Shown here in pieces: positions 1 to 5,336 of a stretch of 7,101 nucleotides of DNA (within the stretch, counting starts at the first letter, position 1; each line of letters opens with the position of its first letter). The notes below the pieces were generated by a model. That model was not told where the DNA came from. It saw only the letters and a program-made list of their open reading frames with translations, and ran no database searches. The position numbers were made by a program, and so were the translations under genes. This stretch comes from an uncultured Lachnospiraceae bacterium (GTDB taxonomy: Bacteria > Bacillota > Clostridia > Lachnospirales > Lachnospiraceae), in assembly GCA_902783765.1 (NCBI GenBank), contig CACZSB010000011.1, positions 1-7,101 of the forward strand, given 5' to 3'.

Positions 1-11
1 GCATAAGAATA

Positions 12-50
12 CCGCCAGCCGATTGCTCGACTGGCGGCACGAAACTTTTT
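12..50 (+). terminator. Probable intrinsic terminator of an upstream gene
   Basis: CCGCCAG (12-18) pairs with CTGGCGG (31-37). After a C/A mismatch, CGA (20-22) pairs with TCG (27-29) around a TTGC loop. A TTTTT run follows at 46-50. The 8-nt gap between stem and U-tract is longer than ideal, so termination may be partial. The opposite strand has no T-run after the stem, so the + direction is favoured. The gene it would end lies left of the window. Confidence 0.5.
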
Positions 51-72
51 AATTATTCACTGTCCTCTTGAC

Positions 73-106
73 GGGTAGCACACCACTGATTTGCAGCCCC
101 TTTTTT
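73..106 (+). terminator. Weak terminator-like hairpin with T6 tract
   Basis: GGG (73-75) can pair with CCC (97-99), and GCA (78-80) with TGC (92-94), with imperfect pairs between them and an 11-nt loop. A run of six T (101-106) follows at once. The stem is short and interrupted, so this is either a back-up terminator behind the 12-50 hairpin or chance. Confidence 0.3.
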
Positions 107-256
107 ATGTTTGAAAGTATCCAAAACTAATCGACAAACCAGTTAAAGCCTGTTGCCGCCGTAGAATGCGGATATAATATAATAATATGAACTATAGCTG
201 TTTCTTTCCTGAAAAAGGAAGAAGTCGGGGGTAAACATTAGAAACGATAGCCTGCG

Positions 257-295
257 AAAAAAAGTGTTGAAATCCTGCCTTTTTTAGGGTATATT
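257..295 (+). promoter_or_regulatory. Sigma-A promoter for the opp operon
   Basis: TTGAAA (267-272) matches TTGACA at 5 of 6 positions. TATATT (290-295) matches TATAAT at 5 of 6. The spacer is exactly 17 bp. An A7 tract (257-263) sits directly upstream of the -35 box, where an UP-like element would lie. Transcription would start near 301-303, leaving a leader of about 120 nt before the oppA ATG. The match and spacing make this the best promoter in the window. No experimental start site is known to me. Confidence 0.65.
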
Positions 296-301
296 GTAGC
301 A

Positions 302-421
302 TATCATTCGCCAAGTTCTACTATCTTGGTGATTGGGGCCTGTAGCCTGACCTCTGTCGAAAAGGCTGACAGCCCAGTGGCAGAAAATGGCGAATAAAAA
401 TCTCGTAAAGGAGAGAAACGT
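302..421 (+). promoter_or_regulatory. Structured 5' leader of oppA
   Basis: The predicted leader has several self-complementary segments. ATTCGCCA (306-313) pairs perfectly with TGGCGAAT (388-395) and would enclose almost the whole leader. CCAAG (311-315) pairs with CTTGG (325-329), sharing bases with that closing stem. AGCCT (344-348)/AGGCT (363-367), CTGTC (354-358)/GACAG (368-372) and GGCT (364-367)/AGCC (371-374) exclude one another. Such alternatives are typical of regulatory leaders. However, no known riboswitch or T-box core was recognised, and a regulatory role is inference. Confidence 0.35.
407..413 (+). promoter_or_regulatory. Shine-Dalgarno site of oppA
   Basis: AAAGGAG lies 8 nt before the ATG at 422. 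It is a strong site that fixes this start codon. It agrees with the lipoprotein signal peptide beginning exactly there. Confidence 0.85.
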
Positions 422-2644
422 ATGAAGAAGACAAGTAAACTCTTGGCAGTTCTGCTTGCTGTGGTTATGGTATTCAGTGCCTGCTCATCCGGCACGGCTC
501 CCACCACCACCGCGCCCACCGGTTCCGGTGCAAAGCAGGATGAAACCACTGCCAAGCACGAGGAAACCACCACTCAGGCTCAGCCCCGCGAGGTGGACAA
601 TCGCAAGGCGGCTGAGGTCTATGGCAATGACTACAATCCTGCCAACTGGTACGATGAGTCCGAGAAGCTTTATAACGAGTTTCTTGGAGACTTCCTGGAA
701 GCCTATGCCAAGGTGAAGGACGCCAAGAACCTGTCCGAACGCTATGCGCTGCAGGCTGTGGCGGAAGCTACCATGTATGGCAGCGGCCTGTTCATGCCCC
801 TGACCACCAGAGGCGGCAACTATCGTATGGGCCGTACGGTTCCCAAAACCATCAACAGCACCCTGTGGGGCTCCAATGAGTACCGCTATCACACGGTTGT
901 CAATACCACGGAAATTATTACGGCTGAAGATTTCAATCATTTAAAGGCCATGTGGGGAGAGCTGGCCGGCACCGGTACCTATGTGGAAAAAGCTAAAGAG
1001 TATCTGAGCGGCAAGGGTTATGCCTTTAAGGACAGCTACGAGCCTGCTTACAGCACAGATCCTGACACCTGGGATTTCCTGGCTTCCTCCAAGTCCATCG
1101 TGGGCGAGCCTCTGTCCGTCACCGTTGACGGTCTGTATGTGTACGATGAAGAGAACCGTCAGGTTCCCGCCATTGCCACCTCCCATACCGTTTCGGCGGA
1201 TGGTCTGACCTACACCTTCAAACTTCGTGACGATGTGGTCTGGGTGGACTCCCAGGGCCGTGAAGTTGCGAAGCTTACCGCAGACGATTTCGTGGCCGGC
1301 CTGCAGCATCTTCTGGATGAACAGTCCAGTCCCCGAGGCCTGCTGATTGGCGTTCTGAAGGGCGTTAACGAGTACATTAATGGTGAAATCGATATGGATG
1401 AAGTGGGTATCAAGGCCGTTGATGACTACAGCCTGGAGTATACCCTGGAGCAGGAGGTTCCCTACTTCCTGTCCATGCTGGCATACAACATCTTCATTCC
1501 CATGAGCCGCGCATACTTCACCTCTCAGGGTGGTACGTTCGGTTTGGACCATGAAAACGGCACCTACGGAACGGATCCCGACCATATTGCCTACTGTGGT
1601 CCCATGATCGTCACCAACTGGACTGAAAAGAACACCATCGTTTTCAAGGCCAATGAGAAGTATTATGCCCCTGAAACCCTGAATGTTCACGAAATCACCT
1701 GGAAGTACAATGACGGTTCCGATACCTTAAAGGCCTATCGTGACTGTCTGGCCGGCACCACAGATTCCACCGGACTTAACAACGACGCTGTGGAAACCTG
1801 CAAGGCCGAGAAGAACTTTGAAAAGTACGTGACCCTTTCCGACACCACCGCCACCACCTACTGCGGCTGGCTGAATGTGAACCGTGTTATCTACACCAAC
1901 TACAACAGCGAAGCGATTCCTTCTCCCAAGACCGTCACCGAAGCCGACGATTCGAAAGTGGCCATGCAGAATGTTCACTTCCGCCGCGCCCTGATTGCCG
2001 GTCTGGATCATGCCAATTACAATGCTCAGTCCGTGGGCGAGGAGCTGAAGTTCAACGCACTGCGCAACAGCTATACCCCTGCCACCTTTGTATCCCTGAG
2101 CGAGGATGTGACCCTGACCGTGGACGGCCAGTCCATGACTTTCAAGGCCGGTACCTTCTATGGCCAGATCATGCAGGCGGTTCTGGATGCCAGAAACATC
2201 TCCATTAAGGTATGGAATGCCGAGTTGGCTGCCGGCGACGGCTATGACGGATGGTACAATCCGGATTACTGCAAGTCCGAGCTGGCCATCGCCGTTGAGG
2301 AGCTGGCTGCTCAGGGTATCGTGGTAGATAAGGATCATCCTATCTGCATCGACTACTACTATGTGGGCTGGACCACCATCGGTCCCAACCGCGCCAACGC
2401 TGTGAAGCAGTCTATCGAGGCAGCCTCCGGCGGACTGATTCAGATTAATCTGAATGCCGCCAACAATGAGGATGAGTATTATGCTGCGGGCTACAAGACC
2501 ACCTACGGTTACGAGCGCAATTCCGATCTGGATACATCCTCCGGCTGGGGCCCCGACTATGGCGATCCTCAGACCTATCTGGCTACGCTGGTTATCGATG
2601 AGGACGGCTATATGCTGGCAAACCTGGGCATGTTCGGTCAGTAA
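422..2644 (+). CDS. oppA: Oligopeptide-binding lipoprotein, apparently circularly permuted
   Basis: This 740-residue protein is the extracellular peptide-binding lipoprotein of the importer. The N-terminus is a lipoprotein signal: MKK, a hydrophobic core, and lipobox FSAC with Cys21 as the lipidated residue. A Thr/Pro/Glu-rich linker follows to about residue 60. The family 5 solute-binding domain (SBP_bac_5) is clear from about 205, with 'STDPDTWDFL', 'PAIATSHTVSADGLTYTFKLR' split over 249-269 (the family signature) and 'LTADDFVAGL' at 285-294. 'GWGPDYGDPQTYL' (708-720) is the late motif. In AmiA/OppA relatives about 75-100 residues follow that motif, but here the protein stops 20 residues later. 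The matching segment is instead at about 82-182, as described in its own entry. Peptide transport is confident from family and operon. The exact substrate, whether nutrient or signalling peptide, is unknown. Codons are strongly C-ending, which fits high expression. Confidence 0.93.
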   Translation: MKKTSKLLAVLLAVVMVFSACSSGTAPTTTAPTGSGAKQDETTAKHEETTTQAQPREVDNRKAAEVYGNDYNPANWYDESEKLYNEFLGDFLEAYAKVKDAKNLSERYALQAVAEATMYGSGLFMPLTTRGGNYRMGRTVPKTINSTLWGSNEYRYHTVVNTTEIITAEDFNHLKAMWGELAGTGTYVEKAKEYLSGKGYAFKDSYEPAYSTDPDTWDFLASSKSIVGEPLSVTVDGLYVYDEENRQVPAIATSHTVSADGLTYTFKLRDDVVWVDSQGREVAKLTADDFVAGLQHLLDEQSSPRGLLIGVLKGVNEYINGEIDMDEVGIKAVDDYSLEYTLEQEVPYFLSMLAYNIFIPMSRAYFTSQGGTFGLDHENGTYGTDPDHIAYCGPMIVTNWTEKNTIVFKANEKYYAPETLNVHEITWKYNDGSDTLKAYRDCLAGTTDSTGLNNDAVETCKAEKNFEKYVTLSDTTATTYCGWLNVNRVIYTNYNSEAIPSPKTVTEADDSKVAMQNVHFRRALIAGLDHANYNAQSVGEELKFNALRNSYTPATFVSLSEDVTLTVDGQSMTFKAGTFYGQIMQAVLDARNISIKVWNAELAAGDGYDGWYNPDYCKSELAIAVEELAAQGIVVDKDHPICIDYYYVGWTTIGPNRANAVKQSIEAASGGLIQINLNAANNEDEYYAAGYKTTYGYERNSDLDTSSGWGPDYGDPQTYLATLVIDEDGYMLANLGMFGQ
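665..967 (+). other. Relocated C-terminal module of OppA (residues ~82-182)
   Basis: Residues 82-182 contain, in order: a helix beginning 'KLYNEFLGDFLEA'; 'NLSERYALQAVAEATMYGSG' (103-122); 'LFMPLTTRGGNYRMGRTVP' (123-141); 'WGSNEYRY' (149-156); and 'ITAEDFNHLKAMW' (166-178). In AmiA/OppA proteins as I remember them, this pattern closes the protein, after the W-x-x-D-Y-x-x-P motif. It consists of a helix with R..Y..AEA, a strand ending in a P, the R-x-V/L-x-P region, and a final Y-x-Y strand with T..E/DY. Here it precedes the canonical N-terminal strand at about 205 and is joined to it by residues 183-204. Nothing like it follows residue 720. Confidence 0.7.
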
Positions 2645-2689
2645 ACCGATGATTTCCATGTATTTTGTCGCAGCATAATTTGCAGTAAC

Positions 2690-2729
2690 AAAGCGGGAGA
2701 ATGAACGAAAAGTTCATTCTCCTTGCTTT
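2690..2729 (+). promoter_or_regulatory. Strong intercistronic hairpin between oppA and oppB
   Basis: GGAGAATGAAC (2696-2706) pairs perfectly with GTTCATTCTCC (2712-2722) around the loop GAAAA. A G-U pair and a bulged U let AAAGC (2690-2694) extend the stem with GCTTT (2725-2729), giving about 17 pairs. No U-tract follows ('ACCCAAACAG'), so efficient intrinsic termination is unlikely. Hairpins of this sort behind solute-binding-protein genes commonly protect the upstream mRNA from 3' decay, so that binding protein is made in excess of the membrane parts. That role is inference here. Confidence 0.7.
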
Positions 2730-2775
2730 ACCCAAACAGAAAGTTTTAAATCTCCAACAAGGCGGTATTCTATAA
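2701..2775 (+). other. Possible 24-codon leader ORF overlapping the oppB start
   Basis: An ATG at 2701, inside the left arm of the intercistronic hairpin, opens a frame starting MNEKFILLALP and ending QQGGIL. It stops at TAA 2773-2775. That stop shares its last base with the oppB ATG (TAATG), a classic coupling arrangement. Against it, the purine run GGGAG ends only 1 nt before the ATG, too close for a good ribosome site, and a 24-codon open frame is not rare by chance. The peptide resembles nothing I recognise. Confidence 0.2.
2759..2765 (+). promoter_or_regulatory. Weak Shine-Dalgarno of oppB
   Basis: AAGGCGG lies 9 nt before the oppB ATG and is a poor match compared with the AAAGGAG and AAGGAGG sites of oppA and oppD. 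It suggests lower initiation on oppB, which fits a need for less permease than binding protein. Confidence 0.5.
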
Positions 2776-4343
2776 TGGCGAAATATATCTTAAAACGTGT
2801 TTTACATGCCATCTTTTCTGTCATTGTTGTAATTGGTATCGTAATGCTGCTGATATATTCCCTTTTGAACCGGGATCAGATTTTTGCCACCGACCCCAAT
2901 TTTATTAAGGTTTCAGCAAATGCTAAAACCGTATATAAATATGAAACTTGGGAGCAGTTCGGATATCTGGACTACGTCAATTATACGGAATGGCTTGCGG
3001 AACTGGTGAACAAGGGTGAGCTGGGTGCAGATCAGCGCTCCACTATGGCTAAACTGGGAAGAACAGCGGATAAGGACACAGATGAGGTTTCGGAATATGT
3101 GAAACGCTTCACTGAGTACTATCAAGGAAAGGGTTACGAAGTCATCCGACTGGATACCATCATGGCGGGTAAATCTGTGGCCAAAGGCGGTCAGGCCCAG
3201 CTTTTTGCCACCAAGGATAAACCATTGTTTAATCGCTTGGTGAATTATTTTGGTGGTATTTTCCACATCGACAAAGTTAGTGATGTAAAAGACTATGAAG
3301 GCGAAAGAGGTTTAAGCTTTACGCTGCATGATCCTCTTTATGGCGGAGAGAAGTTCTCTCCGGCTATTATCGGCAGCGGTACCAATCACAAGTATTTATT
3401 GTATTGCGACGATAAATTCCCCTTTGTACATCAGAATCTTTTTTCCCTTAATTTGGGCGTGTCCTACTCCGTGAGCAAGGGAAATGAGATATGGGAAACC
3501 ATCACCAGATCCCAGGGATCTTATGTACAGAGCATGGTGACTTATCCCACGAATTTGACGGAAATGAGCGCCGATGATTTGCACAGCGCCACCTATGTGG
3601 CCGGATCCCGGGATGGGAATAAGCTGAATGCGGACCGTTTTACTGATGATTATACCAGCGTAAAGCTTTTCCGTAGCGGCCTTTCCCGTATGGGTTATTC
3701 CTTTGTGATTGGTATATTATCCGTTCTCATGACCTATTTGATCGGTGTGCCCATGGCCATCTGGATGGCTCAGAAGAAGGATAAAGCCGTGGATAAAATC
3801 GGCTCCGTATATGTGGTCTTTATTACGGCCATGCCCTCTTTGGCTTATATTTTCCTGGTAAAATCCATTGGCGGACAGCTTGGTCTGCCCACCACCTTTG
3901 ATGTGGATAAGTTCAGGTGGGCCATGATATTGCTGCCCATGGTTTCCCTGGCCCTGCGGCCCATCGGGGGTATGATGCGCTGGCTGCGCCGCTATATGGT
4001 GGATCAGCAGTATGCGGATTATGTGAAATTTGCCCGTTCCAACGGTCTCTCCGAGCGGGAGATTTTCTCCAGGCATGTGCTGAAGAATGCAGCCATTCCC
4101 ATTGTACACGGCATCCCCGGTTCCATTCTTTTTTCCCTGACCGGGGCGCTGATTACGGAACGTGTATATGTGGTGCCCGGCGTGGGCGGTGTTTTTATCA
4201 ACGCCATTAACGCCTATGACAACGGTGTAATCGTGGGTGTGGCCCTGTGGTATGCGGTATTTTCCGTTACGGCTTCGCTGCTGGGCGATATTCTCATGAG
4301 TGTGGTGGATCCCCGGATCTCCTTTACATCGAAAGCGAGGTAA
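2775..4343 (+). CDS. oppB: Oligopeptide ABC importer permease OppB (AmiC-type)
   Basis: This 522-residue inner-membrane subunit pairs with OppC to form the peptide channel. TM1 is at about 9-30, and a large extracytoplasmic domain covers about 31-300. The permease core follows with helices near 308-331, 342-364, 382-398, 447-461 and 484-508. The cytoplasmic EAA loop that docks on the ATPase is 'DYVKFARSNGLSEREIFSRH' (415-434) followed by 'NAAIP'. The C-terminus has the usual 'GDILMSVVDPRISF'. Ordinary OppB is about 300 residues. The extra length matches AmiC of streptococci (about 500 residues), with a strikingly similar stretch 'IGSGTNHKYLLY...FPFVHQN..SLNLG' (199-228). It is 130 nt behind oppA and 6 nt before oppC. 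Base composition of its first half is more AT-rich than its neighbours. Confidence 0.95.
   Translation: MAKYILKRVLHAIFSVIVVIGIVMLLIYSLLNRDQIFATDPNFIKVSANAKTVYKYETWEQFGYLDYVNYTEWLAELVNKGELGADQRSTMAKLGRTADKDTDEVSEYVKRFTEYYQGKGYEVIRLDTIMAGKSVAKGGQAQLFATKDKPLFNRLVNYFGGIFHIDKVSDVKDYEGERGLSFTLHDPLYGGEKFSPAIIGSGTNHKYLLYCDDKFPFVHQNLFSLNLGVSYSVSKGNEIWETITRSQGSYVQSMVTYPTNLTEMSADDLHSATYVAGSRDGNKLNADRFTDDYTSVKLFRSGLSRMGYSFVIGILSVLMTYLIGVPMAIWMAQKKDKAVDKIGSVYVVFITAMPSLAYIFLVKSIGGQLGLPTTFDVDKFRWAMILLPMVSLALRPIGGMMRWLRRYMVDQQYADYVKFARSNGLSEREIFSRHVLKNAAIPIVHGIPGSILFSLTGALITERVYVVPGVGGVFINAINAYDNGVIVGVALWYAVFSVTASLLGDILMSVVDPRISFTSKAR
2865..3674 (+). other. Extracytoplasmic domain of OppB (residues ~31-300)
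   Basis: About 270 residues between TM1 and TM2 are hydrophilic and would face outwards, where OppA docks. The conserved core 'GSGTNHKYLLY' plus 'FPFVHQNLFSLNLGVSYS' is shared with AmiC from memory. Residues 95-120 are charged and probably helical ('DKDTDEVSEYVKRFTEYYQG'). The domain may contribute to receiving OppA or peptide. Its role in this protein is inferred. Confidence 0.75.
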
Positions 4344-4349
4344 TGAGCC

Positions 4350-5324
4350 ATGGATAATAGAATCGATTTATCAAAATTCGGTTTATCCGACGAAGAATTG
4401 TTCACGGTTATCGAACACGATGAAACGGAATCCGAAAAAATAACGGCACCCCGCTACAGCTACTGGCGCAGTGTGTTCCGGGTCTTCTTCCGAAAGAAAA
4501 TCAACTGGATCGTGCTGGGGGTTCTGCTGGTGCTGCTGCTGTTGACCTACCTGTACCCGCAGGTTGTGTCTTTTGACCGATTTGCCAATATTTCGGACGG
4601 ATCTGCCAAGCATCTGACGCCCAGTGCCGCTATTGAGAAGTTCGGTTTTTCCAGCAGCTGGATATTGGGAACCGGTGCCTCCGGGGAACCCACCTTTGAT
4701 GCAGTCTGGCACGGCGCCCGGATTTCCCTGACTCTGGCCATTGTCTGTTCCCTGATTAACATGGTGGTGGGCGTTATGGTGGGGGCCGTCTGGGGCTATT
4801 CCAAAAAGCTGGACCTGATCATGACCGAGGTGAGGAATATCATCAACAATGTTCCCTACGAGCTGCTGATCGCCGTGCTGGTGCTGGTTTTAAGCCGGGG
4901 CTTCTGGACCCTGGTCTTTGCCCTGACGGTTACAGGCTGGCTTGGGGTGGCTGCCTTCATCCGTACCCAGGTTATTATCATCCGGGACCGGGAATATAAT
5001 CTGGCCTCCCGCTGTTTGGGGACCCCCATCCGGCGGATCGCCACCAAGAATATCCTGCCCTTCTTAACCAGCGTAATTGTGACCTATGCGGCCCTGGAGA
5101 TCCCGGCCTATATCGGTTTTGAGGTATTTCTTTCTTATATCGGACTGGGCCTGCAGGAGCTTACCCTGGGCCGTATGATCAGTGAATCCCAGGGAGCCAT
5201 GGTGGTGCCCGGCTGGGGCTTCGAATTCTGGAGTCCCGTGGCGGTTTCCGCTATTTTGTCCATTATCCTCTTTGTGGTGGGACAGAATATGGGCGACGCC
5301 TCCGATCCCCGGACCCATATGTAA
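4350..5324 (+). CDS. oppC: Oligopeptide ABC importer permease OppC (AmiD-type)
   Basis: This 324-residue permease subunit is the partner of OppB. It has an acidic cytoplasmic N-terminus (about 1-50), TM1 at 52-70, an outer loop (about 71-120), and core helices near 125-148, 169-188, 189-207, 240-263 and 296-313. The EAA-type loop is 'YNLASRCLGTPIRRIATKN' (216-234) with the conserved Gly224 and Pro237. The C-terminus 'ASDPRTHM' is the typical ending of the Gram-positive OppC/AmiD branch as I recall it. The outer motif that usually reads GTD-x-x-GRD is 'GTGASGEPTFD' here (107-117), which also occurs in variant form in that branch. The start is set by GAGG (4337-4340), 9 nt upstream. oppB ends 6 nt earlier, so the two are surely co-transcribed. 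Confidence 0.94.
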   Translation: MDNRIDLSKFGLSDEELFTVIEHDETESEKITAPRYSYWRSVFRVFFRKKINWIVLGVLLVLLLLTYLYPQVVSFDRFANISDGSAKHLTPSAAIEKFGFSSSWILGTGASGEPTFDAVWHGARISLTLAIVCSLINMVVGVMVGAVWGYSKKLDLIMTEVRNIINNVPYELLIAVLVLVLSRGFWTLVFALTVTGWLGVAAFIRTQVIIIRDREYNLASRCLGTPIRRIATKNILPFLTSVIVTYAALEIPAYIGFEVFLSYIGLGLQELTLGRMISESQGAMVVPGWGFEFWSPVAVSAILSIILFVVGQNMGDASDPRTHM

Positions 5325-5329
5325 GGAGG
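5323..5329 (+). promoter_or_regulatory. Shine-Dalgarno of oppD overlapping the oppC stop
   Basis: AAGGAGG is a near-perfect site 7 nt before ATG 5337, and its first two bases belong to the oppC TAA stop. Ribosomes ending oppC would clear this site, which favours translational coupling of permease and ATPase. Confidence 0.85.
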
Positions 5330-5336
5330 CAGCGGA

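Larger units (their letters stand above)
1..421. other. Non-coding region upstream of oppA
   Basis: No convincing gene is seen on either strand. The left part holds two terminator-like hairpins (12-50 and 73-106), which suggests that an upstream transcription unit ends here. Positions 173-188 are an AT-rich run with overlapping TATAAT hexamers at 173-178 and 178-183. The only upstream -35 candidate, TTGCCG at 153-158, gives poor spacing (14 or 19 bp). Positions 205-221 can form a short hairpin around a GAAAA loop. The right part holds the oppA promoter and leader. Open frames here, such as a 15-codon frame from 187, lack a ribosome binding site. Confidence 0.7.

Noticed and set aside
153..183. 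Second promoter using TTGCCG and the TATAAT repeats
   Set aside because: Spacing is 14 or 19 bp and the -35 box is poor. The 267-295 promoter is clearly better.
187..234. 15-codon ORF upstream of oppA
   Set aside because: It has no Shine-Dalgarno site and lies before the predicted transcription start.
375..389. Possible CodY box (CAGAAAAT half-site) in the oppA leader
   Set aside because: Only one half matches AATTTTCWGAAAATT; five of fifteen positions differ, mostly in the left half.
941..1690. Long antisense open frame across oppA
   Set aside because: It lies opposite a confidently assigned gene with strong bias to C-ending codons, which removes antisense stops. It has no ribosome site or recognisable domain.
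1727..2659. 310-codon antisense open frame across the 3' part of oppA
   Set aside because: Same cause; the Gly/Ile/Val-rich composition is that of a shadow frame with no family resemblance.
2642..2700. Frameshifted continuation of oppA that would restore the normal C-terminus
   Set aside because: Translation of the intergenic sequence in the other frames gives early stops and nothing like the missing C-terminal module, which is already present at residues 82-182.
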